From a virus, in the IMG/VR virus record IMGVR_UViG_3300034375_001979, positions 1 to 26,357 of that record: DNA of 26,357 bases; one strand, written 5' to 3'. Positions 5,436-12,757 of the stretch are shown here, in pieces (positions within the stretch are counted from its first letter, which is position 1; each line of letters begins with the position of its first letter). The notes under the pieces are model-generated. The model was not told the DNA's origin and ran no database searches. It saw only the letters and a program-made list of their open reading frames with translations. The position numbers and the translations under genes were made by a program.

Positions 5436-6607
5436 ACTACACAATTATTGATGTTGAAACTACAATAAGTAATAAAGGTAATCCGTTTGACCAAAACAAT
5501 AGCCTTTGTTTAGTAGGTACTACATCAACTCCTTACAATAACTCACCACAATCAATTTATATAATTGAGTTTGATGCACAACCTTACAAGAACAATCTGG
5601 AGAATCTTCAACTCTCCTTAGATTCAACGGATATTCTTGTAGGGTTTAACATCAAGTTTGATTTACACTGGCTACGTAAATATGGTATACGTTTTAATAA
5701 GAAACGGATATGGGATTGTCAACTTGTACACTTCATTCTTACAGGACAAAACAAACCCTACCCTAGTCTAAATGAAGTAGCAGAACATTATGGTATAGAA
5801 CAAAAACTTGACACAGTAAAAGAAGAATACTGGAACAATGGTATTAACACACCTAACATACCTAAAGATATATTGTTTGACTATCTTAGACAAGACCTTA
5901 TTGTTACAGAACAAGTCTATCGTAAACAAATAGAAGACTTACATAAACAACCACATCTCTTACGACTAATTAGTTTACATAATCAAGACTTACTTGTATT
6001 AGAAGAAATGGAATTTAATGGTATAACTTATGACTACAACTGGAGTGAGGTACTCGCTAATGAACTTGAAGAACAAATTGGAAAACTTGATAGAAGACTT
6101 TATAAGCACCATAATCATCCTGATTTCAATCCCTCTAGTAATGAGCATCTTTCTGCTCTCATTTATGGTGGAGACATTAAATACCGCGAACAGGTGGAGA
6201 TTGGAGTATATAAAACAGGTCTTAAAAAAGGACAAATCAAATACAAATGGGAAGAAAAAACTTTAGTACTACCTAGATTATGTACACCTTTACCTAAATC
6301 AGAACTAGCTAAAGAAGGTTACTACTCTACAGACGAGAGTACTCTTAAACAATTAAAGTTACCTACTAACGATGCTAAAGAAATACTTAGCTTGTTACAA
6401 ACTAGAGCAACGTTAGACAAAAGATTGACAACTTACTATAGAGGTTTAAACAAACTTGTTGATGAACAGAACTGGAGAAAAGGAGTATTACATGGTCAAC
6501 TCAATCAATGTGTAGCACGTACAGGGAGACTATCCAGTAGTAAACCTAATCTACAAAACTTTGATGGAGAAATTAAATCATTATTTAAAACTAGATATGG
6601 AGAATAG
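5432..6607 (+). CDS. polA: DNA polymerase A, N-terminal part (3'-5' exonuclease and thumb)
   Basis: 391 codons with AAGGAGA 6 bases before the ATG. Residues 1-170 are a DnaQ/DEDDy proofreading domain: Asp7-Val-Glu9, Asp77 (GFNIKFD), Tyr151/Asp155 (YLRQD). The rest is thumb and early palm, ending with ARTGRLSSSKPNLQNF, the conserved template-contact motif just ahead of motif A. It stops at '...SLFKTRYGE', where intact family A polymerases run on into the motif A strand. Motifs A, B and C lie in the gene at 6892, so this product cannot polymerise alone; the two chains probably assemble. See the 94-codon gene between them. Confidence 0.9.
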   Translation: MNYTIIDVETTISNKGNPFDQNNSLCLVGTTSTPYNNSPQSIYIIEFDAQPYKNNLENLQLSLDSTDILVGFNIKFDLHWLRKYGIRFNKKRIWDCQLVHFILTGQNKPYPSLNEVAEHYGIEQKLDTVKEEYWNNGINTPNIPKDILFDYLRQDLIVTEQVYRKQIEDLHKQPHLLRLISLHNQDLLVLEEMEFNGITYDYNWSEVLANELEEQIGKLDRRLYKHHNHPDFNPSSNEHLSALIYGGDIKYREQVEIGVYKTGLKKGQIKYKWEEKTLVLPRLCTPLPKSELAKEGYYSTDESTLKQLKLPTNDAKEILSLLQTRATLDKRLTTYYRGLNKLVDEQNWRKGVLHGQLNQCVARTGRLSSSKPNLQNFDGEIKSLFKTRYGE

Positions 6608-6892
6608 ATGAACAATAAAGAACTACGTACAAGAAACACCCATATTGTAATAGCAATTGTAGCATTTTTCACCACGTTAATCTTTGGAATCTGGCTTAAT
6701 TACGATGCCAAGATTGAAATTGTAGATATACGAGGTGATGAGGAAGTTATAATTCAACCGATCCCTACCGCTCAAACAGAATTTTATGTAGGCATTGAAG
6801 AAGAACTTCCAGAGGTAGTCGGATATAACGAAAAAGTTATATCCGATTTACCACCTTTAATGCAAGAGGAAGCTGACTTAGGAGACCTCTAA
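6608..6892 (+). CDS. Small single-pass membrane protein inserted in the polymerase
   Basis: 94 codons, starting directly after the polymerase stop (TAGATG) with GGAG at 6599-6602. Residues 1-11 are basic, about 12-30 form a hydrophobic membrane segment (IVIAIVAFFTTLIFGIW), and the remaining 60 residues are strongly acidic and would lie outside the inner membrane. No homing-endonuclease, intein or splicing motif is seen. Codons use more C and G (ACC, CCG, GCC) than the polymerase parts, hinting at a separate origin. Its 3' half contains an 11-base-pair perfect inverted repeat. Function unknown. Confidence 0.75.
   Translation: MNNKELRTRNTHIVIAIVAFFTTLIFGIWLNYDAKIEIVDIRGDEEVIIQPIPTAQTEFYVGIEEELPEVVGYNEKVISDLPPLMQEEADLGDL
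6817..6848. repeat. Strong inverted repeat inside the inserted gene
   Basis: TCGGATATAAC (6819-6829) and GTTATATCCGA (6836-6846) are perfect complements around GAAAAA; one wobble and one more A-T pair extend the stem. It lies about 45 bases before the start of the polymerase C-terminal gene. A short T-rich stretch follows (TTTA). It could pause or end transcription, process the message, or mark a past insertion. Confidence 0.75.
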
Positions 6893-7620
6893 TGTTATTA
6901 CAAGCAGATGCAAAACAACTTGAATGGGTAGGTGCTGCCTATCTATCTCAAGATAAATTAGCCATAGATGAGATATGGAAAGGTACAGACATGCACTCAG
7001 ACAACCAAGAACGTTTTGGTTTACCAAGTCGTTTGATTGCTAAGACCTTTGTATTCCGCCTTATCTATGGAGGCTCTGCTTATAGCTATGCTAACGATCC
7101 TAACTTTAAAGACGTAGGTAATGAAGACTACTGGCAAAAGATTATTAATGAGTTTTATAACAAATACAAACAACTACAAGTTTGGCATGATGAGTTAGTT
7201 TTTCGTGCTAAACGAGATGGTAAATTAATTATGCCTACAGGTAGAACTTATTACTACGAACCAGAAGTAACTAAGTATGGAAAAGTTAAGTACCCTCGTA
7301 CAAGAATACTAAATTATCCTGTGCAGGGATTAGGTGCAGACCTAATGGCTATTGCACGAGTATCATTATACAATAGACTTAAAGACAAGGAAGGAATTAT
7401 AATGGTTAATACTGTACATGATTCTATAATACTTGACTTTAATCCTAAAGTGTGGGATAATATAAGTATAGTGAACATTGTTGATAAATGTTTTAATGAT
7501 GTTCCTAAGAACTTTGAAAAGTTATTCAAAGTTAAGTTTAACCTTCCAATGAGAGTCGAGTGTCAAGTAGGTTCTGATTGGAAAAACATGGAGATAGTCA
7601 ATGCAAATTACAGTAATTGA
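6892..7620 (+). CDS. polA: DNA polymerase A, C-terminal part (catalytic palm and fingers)
   Basis: 242 codons; the ATG overlaps the previous TAA (TAATG), with AGGAG at 6879-6883. It begins exactly at motif A: Asp6 in LLQADAKQLEW. Motif B (O-helix) is Arg47, Lys51, Phe55, Tyr59-Gly60, so the residue equivalent to E. coli position 762 is Phe. NYPVQGLGADLM (141-152) and motif C TVHDSIIL (Asp177; the usual Glu is Ser) follow. All catalytic residues needed with the N-terminal chain are present, so the split enzyme looks functional rather than decayed. The end overlaps the SSB gene by 20 bases. Confidence 0.9.
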   Translation: MLLQADAKQLEWVGAAYLSQDKLAIDEIWKGTDMHSDNQERFGLPSRLIAKTFVFRLIYGGSAYSYANDPNFKDVGNEDYWQKIINEFYNKYKQLQVWHDELVFRAKRDGKLIMPTGRTYYYEPEVTKYGKVKYPRTRILNYPVQGLGADLMAIARVSLYNRLKDKEGIIMVNTVHDSIILDFNPKVWDNISIVNIVDKCFNDVPKNFEKLFKVKFNLPMRVECQVGSDWKNMEIVNANYSN

Positions 7621-8104
7621 TGTAGGACAAATGCAAACACAAACAGGCAAGAATGGTCGTTCCTATCAGTTCTTAGAGATTACATATAAGAACGAACAAG
7701 GACAGGCTCAGTCTAAAAAGTTAATGTCATTTGGTAATCCTGCAGTATTTAAAGCAGCACAAACATGGCAGAAAGGAGATACAGTAGATATTATGTCTGA
7801 AAAAGATGATAATGGTTATTGGCAATGGACAGGGTTAGGTAAGCAAGATCCTACTCTTTCTAAACCTGCAACTAAAGTAACACAAGGTGCAGAAACAGAT
7901 CGTCAGATTATGATTATTCGACAATCCTCTTTGTCTAATGCAGTAGCTACCTTAGCAACACATGGTACTAAACTAAACGCAGCAGACGTTGTAGCCTTAG
8001 CACAAACTTATGAACACTTTGTATTACATGGTTCATTAGGTAGTGCAACTACAGAAGCAAGTGACGAGGCTTTCTCAGAACTTGCTGATGATGTTCCGTT
8101 TTAG
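7601..8104 (+). CDS. ssb: Single-stranded DNA-binding protein
   Basis: 167 codons, ATG inside the polymerase 3' end. The N-terminal 80 residues look like an OB fold (short strands, KNGRSYQFLEITY, Trp-rich turn GYWQWTG). The acidic tail ends in ADDVPF, like the DDDIPF tip by which bacterial SSB recruits partner proteins. It would coat unwound DNA at the fork and match T7 gp2.5 in role. Family assignment rests on tail, size and position between polymerase and exonuclease. Confidence 0.75.
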   Translation: MQITVIDVGQMQTQTGKNGRSYQFLEITYKNEQGQAQSKKLMSFGNPAVFKAAQTWQKGDTVDIMSEKDDNGYWQWTGLGKQDPTLSKPATKVTQGAETDRQIMIIRQSSLSNAVATLATHGTKLNAADVVALAQTYEHFVLHGSLGSATTEASDEAFSELADDVPF

Positions 8105-8805
8105 TGTTAGCACTTATTGACATGGATATCGTATGCTTCAGAGCAGCCTCTTCGGCTGAATCTGAGGCATTTGGTATTGCTAAAAGTAGATGTCAAGACA
8201 TGCTTGATGGTATACTAGGCAAAGTAAAAGCAACAGAGTATCGTGCATTTATTTCATCACCTAGTAACTTTCGTAAGGATGTCTTGCCTACCTACAAAGC
8301 AAATAGAACAGCAGTAAAACCTGTTCACTTGCAAAAACTTAAAGACTATGCAATTAAAAAAATGGGTGCAGAAATGTCACCTGAAGGATTAGAAGCTGAC
8401 GACGCATTAGCTATCTTTCAGAAAGAACAAGGTACTATTATTTGCACTATTGATAAAGATTTATTACAAGTACCTGGTCATCACTTCTCATGGGAAATAA
8501 GTGGTAAGGGATGGAAGAGACCTGACTTATTTCTTGAACAAACAGAGTTAGAAGGTAATCGTTTATTCTTTGAACAATGTATTAAAGGCGATAAAGCTGA
8601 TAATGTAATAGGAATTAAAGGATTAGGTGATAAAAAAGCAAAAAACATGCTAGGTAATTGTGAAACAGAACAAGAAATGTTTGAGATTGTTCAAGACCTA
8701 TACGCTGATGATGATAGATTCATACGTAATGCTACTTGTTTATGGATGAAACGTTCTATCGAAGACAATTGGAAGGATAGGTTTGACTCCTACATTCAAA
8801 AGTAA
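8104..8805 (+). CDS. 5'-3' exonuclease, FEN / T7 gp6 type
   Basis: 233 codons from a GTG that overlaps the SSB stop (TAGTG); no better ATG lies upstream. The start is chosen because LALIDMD must be included. Acidic metal-binding residues: Asp6 and Asp8, Asp99/Asp100 (EADDALAI), Asp117 and Asp119 (TIDKD), then Asp residues in KGDKADN. GIKGLGDKKAKNML is the helix-3-turn-helix DNA-binding motif of the flap-nuclease family. In T7-like phages this enzyme removes primers and degrades host DNA for nucleotide reuse. Confidence 0.88.
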   Translation: MLALIDMDIVCFRAASSAESEAFGIAKSRCQDMLDGILGKVKATEYRAFISSPSNFRKDVLPTYKANRTAVKPVHLQKLKDYAIKKMGAEMSPEGLEADDALAIFQKEQGTIICTIDKDLLQVPGHHFSWEISGKGWKRPDLFLEQTELEGNRLFFEQCIKGDKADNVIGIKGLGDKKAKNMLGNCETEQEMFEIVQDLYADDDRFIRNATCLWMKRSIEDNWKDRFDSYIQK

Positions 8806-9187
8806 ATTCGAAGCTGTAGTTTGGAAACTATTAGTTAAACACTTTAACCAAAGTTCATACGAACAAGACAAGTTTAAATATATACAACCACAAATATATA
8901 GAACTTATATCCCTGACTTCAAGACTCATAAAACAAAAGAAGTTTATCTTGAAGCTAAGGGTAAATTAGATTTACAAACACGAAAGAAAATGATTTGGTT
9001 TAGAGATAGTAATCCTAACGTTATTATTATCTTTCTGTTTCAGAATCCTTCTGTTAAAATCTCTAAGAAAAGTAAAACTACTTACGGAGATTGGGCAACT
9101 AAGAATGGATTCAAATGGTTAGACAGTCGTAAAGACTGGATTAAACAATATAAGGAAATACTTAATAATGAAAATCCTATTACTTGA
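8783..9187 (+). CDS. Endonuclease I (Holliday junction resolvase), T7 gp3 type
   Basis: 134 codons from TTG at 8783 with AAGGA (8773-8777) upstream. The catalytic set of T7 endonuclease I is in place: Glu10, Asp45 (YIPDF), Glu57 and Lys59 (LEAKG), followed by the conserved TRKKMIWFRDSNP and TTYGDWATKNG segments. The T7 enzyme is a dimer of about 150 residues that resolves branched DNA and helps break host DNA. It overlaps both neighbours, as is usual in this operon. Confidence 0.9.
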   Translation: MTPTFKSKFEAVVWKLLVKHFNQSSYEQDKFKYIQPQIYRTYIPDFKTHKTKEVYLEAKGKLDLQTRKKMIWFRDSNPNVIIIFLFQNPSVKISKKSKTTYGDWATKNGFKWLDSRKDWIKQYKEILNNENPIT

Positions 9188-9905
9188 TATAGAAACTTCC
9201 CCTAATACAGCTCATGTATGGGGACTATGGAATCAAAACGTTTCACTTAATCAGCTTATGGAGTCTAGTTATGTTATGTGCTGGGCAGCTAAGTGGTTAG
9301 GTAAATCAGAGATTATGTTTGATTCTGTTATGGAAACTACTCATAAGAATATGATTAAACGTATTCATACTTTGCTTGATGAGTGCGATGCAGTTATCCA
9401 TTACAATGGCAGTAAGTTTGATATACCTACGCTCAACAAAGAGTTCTTATTACAAGGACTACGACCACCATCACCATACAAAGAGATTGATTTACTACGG
9501 ACATCAAGACGTAAGTTTAAATTCCCTAGTAACAAGCTTGACTATGTTGCACAAGCATTAGGTGTTGGTAAGAAAGTCAAACATATTGGTCATGAATTAT
9601 GGATTCAATGTATGGCGAAAGATAAAAAGGCATGGTCGGTCATGAAGAAATACAACAAGAATGATGTTGTTATCTTAGAAAAAGTATATAATAAAATGAT
9701 TGCATGGATTAAAACACATCCCAATCATAATATGTTTAGTAGTTCAGTAGTCTGTCCAAATTGTGGTAGTCATCACTTACACAAACGTGGTACAGCTAGA
9801 AACGCTAGATACGAATACATTCGTTATCAATGTCAAGATTGTGGAACATGGTCTAGATCTAATAGATCACAAAGTTCTAAATCAGAATCAGCTATAGTAA
9901 TTTAA
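9168..9905 (+). CDS. DEDD-type 3'-5' exonuclease with C-terminal zinc ribbon
   Basis: 245 codons. The RNase H-like exonuclease fold shows Asp7-Ile-Glu9 (LLLDIETSP), Asp85 (YNGSKFDIPTL) and Asp166 (YNKNDVVIL), the DEDD acidic set. A zinc ribbon follows (Cys196, Cys199, Cys222, Cys225), then a Ser/Arg tail. This two-part layout is distinct from the proofreading domain already in the polymerase N-terminal chain, so it is a second, stand-alone nuclease, perhaps for repair, recombination or RNA. Overlaps the endonuclease I gene by 20 bases. A promoter lies right after it. Confidence 0.82.
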   Translation: MKILLLDIETSPNTAHVWGLWNQNVSLNQLMESSYVMCWAAKWLGKSEIMFDSVMETTHKNMIKRIHTLLDECDAVIHYNGSKFDIPTLNKEFLLQGLRPPSPYKEIDLLRTSRRKFKFPSNKLDYVAQALGVGKKVKHIGHELWIQCMAKDKKAWSVMKKYNKNDVVILEKVYNKMIAWIKTHPNHNMFSSSVVCPNCGSHHLHKRGTARNARYEYIRYQCQDCGTWSRSNRSQSSKSESAIVI

Positions 9906-9908
9906 TAC

Positions 9909-9937
9909 TTGACTTTTTATATAGGATATGTTATAAT
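9909..9937 (+). promoter_or_regulatory. Near-consensus sigma70 promoter
   Basis: TTGACT (9909-9914), a 17-base spacer and TATAAT (9932-9937), with TG one base before the -10 box (extended -10). Five of six and six of six matches at ideal spacing. It lies in the only gap of the replication operon, so it may give the reductase segment its own transcription. The -10 box touches the ATG at 9938, which creates a conflict discussed in the findings. Confidence 0.7.
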
Positions 9938-10147
9938 ATGATACCAGCTAAAAAGAAACAAATCGGTGGCACTCACTACATGAAGTTTTCAATACAACCT
10001 ATTGAATTTATTCATAAAAACAAGATACCTTTTATAGAAGGGTGTATAATTAAATATGCAATGCGATGGAGAGAAAAAGGTGGTATAAAGGATCTTGATA
10101 AAATAATCCATTATGCTGAACTACTAAAAGAACTAGAAAGTAAATAA
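9938..10147 (+). CDS. DUF3310 (T7 gp1.7-like) protein
   Basis: 69 codons. The pattern KKKQIGGTHY...IQPIEFIHKNKIPFIEGCIIKYAMRWREKGGIKDLDKIIHYAELL is that of DUF3310, a small phage family often annotated as nucleotide kinase by relation to T7 gp1.7. The conserved core starts near residue 5, so the ATG at 9938 gives a complete domain; its ribosome-binding site (AGGA, 9923-9926) is distant. It stands beside the ribonucleotide reductase, consistent with nucleotide metabolism. Confidence 0.82.
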   Translation: MIPAKKKQIGGTHYMKFSIQPIEFIHKNKIPFIEGCIIKYAMRWREKGGIKDLDKIIHYAELLKELESK

Positions 10148-10151
10148 GATT

Positions 10152-10343
10152 ATGGCACTTACATTTCCTGAAGTATGTGAAGAATTAAAAAAGTTAGATG
10201 AACAATCTTTACTTGAGTTGCTTGAAATTACTTCAGATGAAATTGTAAATAAGTTTGAAGATAAAATAGAAGACAATTTAGAACATCTTACATTACTAAT
10301 AGACGATAATAAAGAAGAAGGACTATACGAATATGACGATTGA
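10152..10343 (+). CDS. Small acidic helical phage protein, unknown
   Basis: 63 codons, 4 bases after the DUF3310 stop. Start MALTFPEVCEELKKLDEQSLLELLEI followed by acidic helix. I have an impression of similar short proteins beside phage nucleotide genes but no function to offer. It overlaps the reductase start by 11 bases, so translation is probably coupled to it. Confidence 0.65.
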   Translation: MALTFPEVCEELKKLDEQSLLELLEITSDEIVNKFEDKIEDNLEHLTLLIDDNKEEGLYEYDD

Positions 10344-12213
10344 ATTACCTACTGTATACCAACAAGTTATTGCTTCATCAAGGTATGCTAGATTTATACC
10401 AGAAGCACACAGACGTGAAACTTGGGAAGAGACAGTTAACAGATTAGTTACTTATCTTGAGACTAAAGTACCTAGTCTTAAAGAAGAACTAAAAGAAATA
10501 CATAAGGCTGTACTAAATTTAGAAGTTATGCCTTCTATGAGATTATTAATGACAGCAGGAGAAGCCTGTGAGAGAGATAATATTAGTGCTTATAACTGTT
10601 CATACTTGGCAGTTAATAATAAACGAGCCTTTAGTGAGGCACTCTACATTCTTATGAATGGTACGGGTGTAGGCTTTAGTTGTGAACGTCAGGAAATTAC
10701 ACACTTACCTGTAATTCCTAATGACATTAAAGAGTGTGAAGATGTCATCGTAGTAGGTGACAGTAAACTAGGATGGGCAAAAGCCTTCAAGAAACTCTTA
10801 TCTAGCCTATGGGAAGGAGACATTCCTACCATAGATTATTCTCAAGTACGACCAGCAGGAGCTAGGTTAAAAACCTTTGGTGGTAGAGCTTCAGGACCAG
10901 CACCTCTTAAACGTTTATTTGACTTTGTTGTAGAAACGTTTCATGAGGCTAAAGGTAGAAAACTAACCTCTATTGAAGTACATGATATTATGTGTATGAT
11001 CGGTGAGATTGTTGTTGTTGGTGGTGTTAGACGTAGTGCTTTGATTTCACTATCTAATCTAACAGACAAACGTATGAGAGATGCTAAAATAGGAGCTTGG
11101 TGGGCTGACTATGCCCATCGTGGTTTAGCTAACAATAGTGTAGCTTACACAGAAAAACCAGATGTAGAAACTTTTATGGAAGAATGGTTATCCTTAGTTA
11201 AATCTAAGTCTGGTGAACGTGGTATCTTTAACAGAGTTGCTGCACAAAAACAAGCAGCTAAATGGGGTAGACGTAATAACTCTTTAAACTACGGGACAAA
11301 CCCCTGCTCGGAAATAATCTTACGTGATAAACAATTCTGTAATCTTTCAGAAGTTGTTATTCGTGCTGATGACACAGAGAAAACGTTACAAAATAAAGTA
11401 CGTATTGCTACTATATTAGGTACAATACAATCTACACTTTCTAACTTTAAATTTCTTTCTCATGAATGGCAAACTAATACTGAAGAAGAAAGACTGTTAG
11501 GAGTTTCATTAACTGGGATTATGGATGCAAAAATTACATCTAATCCTGATCCTAAAATGTTAGAAAGGTTAAGGGATGAAGCTAGAAAAACAAATAAAAC
11601 GTACGCAGAAATACTTGGAATACCGTCGTCAGCAAGTATTACGTGTGTTAAACCGAGTGGTACTGTTAGCCAGCTTGTTGATGCTGCTAGCGGGATTCAT
11701 GCTCGTCACAACGACTACTACATACGTAGGATCAGAATGGATAAAAAAGATCCTATCTACGATTTTTTAAAAGATAAAGGTGTATATGTTGAAGACGAAG
11801 TACATCGTCCAGATAGTACTGCTGTATTTAGCTTTCCTATGAAAGCACCTAAACAAGCTATCTTACGTAATGATTGGTCTGCTCTAACTCAATTAGAAAA
11901 CTGGTTAATATATCAACGTCACTGGTGTGAACATAAACCTAGTGTTACTATCTCAGTTAAAGATGAAGAGTGGGTAGACGTAGGAGCATGGGTATGGAAA
12001 CACTTTGATGAGATTAGTGGTGTATCTTTCCTACCTCATAGTGACCATACATACCAACAAGCTCCTTATGAAGATTGTACTAAAGAAGTATATAACTCTT
12101 TACTTAAAAATACTCCAAAGTATATAGATTGGACATCCTTTATTGAAGAAGACGATAATACTATTGGACAACAAACTTTAGCCTGTACAGGAGGTACTTG
12201 TGAGATAATATGA
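10333..12213 (+). CDS. nrdJ: Class II (B12-dependent) ribonucleotide reductase, monomeric type
   Basis: 626 codons. Closest in pattern to the monomeric adenosylcobalamin-dependent ribonucleoside-triphosphate reductase of Lactobacillus leichmannii (739 residues), but shorter. The active site is complete: Cys89 (AYNCSYLAV) and Cys336 (FCNLSEV) as the reducing pair, and NPCSE with Asn323, radical Cys325 and Glu327. GTGVGFSCERQ (110-120) and the C-terminal relay cysteines Cys618 and Cys623 (ACTGGTCEII) are present. It turns ribonucleotides into deoxynucleotides for phage DNA and needs host cobalamin but no oxygen and no small subunit. No intein is seen. The small frame with a membrane segment at 11576-11770 is a shadow inside it. 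Confidence 0.93.
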   Translation: MTIELPTVYQQVIASSRYARFIPEAHRRETWEETVNRLVTYLETKVPSLKEELKEIHKAVLNLEVMPSMRLLMTAGEACERDNISAYNCSYLAVNNKRAFSEALYILMNGTGVGFSCERQEITHLPVIPNDIKECEDVIVVGDSKLGWAKAFKKLLSSLWEGDIPTIDYSQVRPAGARLKTFGGRASGPAPLKRLFDFVVETFHEAKGRKLTSIEVHDIMCMIGEIVVVGGVRRSALISLSNLTDKRMRDAKIGAWWADYAHRGLANNSVAYTEKPDVETFMEEWLSLVKSKSGERGIFNRVAAQKQAAKWGRRNNSLNYGTNPCSEIILRDKQFCNLSEVVIRADDTEKTLQNKVRIATILGTIQSTLSNFKFLSHEWQTNTEEERLLGVSLTGIMDAKITSNPDPKMLERLRDEARKTNKTYAEILGIPSSASITCVKPSGTVSQLVDAASGIHARHNDYYIRRIRMDKKDPIYDFLKDKGVYVEDEVHRPDSTAVFSFPMKAPKQAILRNDWSALTQLENWLIYQRHWCEHKPSVTISVKDEEWVDVGAWVWKHFDEISGVSFLPHSDHTYQQAPYEDCTKEVYNSLLKNTPKYIDWTSFIEEDDNTIGQQTLACTGGTCEII

Positions 12214-12398
12214 TAACTGAATTTGTACTAATATTAAGTTTTGTAGGAAACTTTGGTCCTGCTGAAAAGTATGAAGCTACGTTTAGTAGTTGTAAAGAAG
12301 CAAGTGAGTACTACGAAACTTTTTATAGAGGTAAGAAAGAATACAATGGTTATAGATGTATTCGTAAAGACTTGATAGTAACACCTTTAGGAGAGTGA
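12210..12398 (+). CDS. Small two-cysteine protein, unknown (pair with next gene)
   Basis: 62 codons, ATGA overlap with the reductase. Hydrophobic N-terminal strand or weak membrane segment (FVLILSFVGNF), then KYEATFSSCKEASEYY and CIRKDLIVTP. The next gene has the same spacing of Cys, Ala-x-Glu, Cys and a final D-x-I-x-x-P, so the two look like tandem paralogues. Function unknown. Confidence 0.6.
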   Translation: MITEFVLILSFVGNFGPAEKYEATFSSCKEASEYYETFYRGKKEYNGYRCIRKDLIVTPLGE

Positions 12399-12401
12399 AC
12401 T

Positions 12402-12620
12402 ATGCTAGATTATATATTAGTAATTTATTTAAACTTAGAACCCCAATATATTGGTACATTTCAAGATTGTCAAACAGCTCATGAGTTTGTAACAGAAAGA
12501 TATGCAGAGTTTGATAGTAGTTGTTTACATAGAGACTATATTAATTTACCTTTAAACCTACAAGAAAGCTTTTATATGCGTGATTTTAGAGGTGTTTTTG
12601 TACACTGGGAAAATAAATGA
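12402..12620 (+). CDS. Small two-cysteine protein, unknown (pair with previous gene)
   Basis: 72 codons, 3 bases after the previous stop, with AGGAGAG at 12390-12396. Hydrophobic start (YILVIYLNL), then QYIGTFQDCQTAHEF and CLHRDYINLP, matching the preceding protein in order and spacing, with an extra 20-residue tail. The two cysteines could form a disulfide if exported, but no clear signal peptide is seen. ATGA overlap with the next gene. Confidence 0.6.
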   Translation: MLDYILVIYLNLEPQYIGTFQDCQTAHEFVTERYAEFDSSCLHRDYINLPLNLQESFYMRDFRGVFVHWENK

Positions 12621-12757
12621 ATATTACATTACATTGGATATGTGGTATAGGCTTTGGTCTAGAGTTTACTACTAATACTATTAATGATATGAGTATAGGT
12701 TATTGTTTAATTGATGTAGGTGTTGTACGAGTACAGTTAGCTTGGTATATAGATTAA
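12617..12757 (+). CDS. Very small hydrophobic protein at the end of the rightward operon
   Basis: 46 codons starting in the previous TGA (ATGA). MNITLHWICGIGFGLEF and a hydrophobic second half (CLIDVGVVRVQLAW) suggest beta strands or membrane association. Short phage proteins with a similar start (a helix or strand followed by GFG) exist, without known function. Its TAA shares the palindrome TTAA with the stop of the leftward gene at 12754. Confidence 0.5.
   Translation: MNITLHWICGIGFGLEFTTNTINDMSIGYCLIDVGVVRVQLAWYID

Noticed and set aside
6608-6892. Intein or self-splicing intron in the polymerase
   Set aside because: No Cys/Ser...His-Asn splicing residues; the insert has its own start, stop and ribosome-binding site, and the second half has a separate start.
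11576-11770. Plus-strand frame with a hydrophobic segment inside the reductase gene
   Set aside because: Out-of-frame shadow of conserved reductase sequence with no ribosome-binding site.
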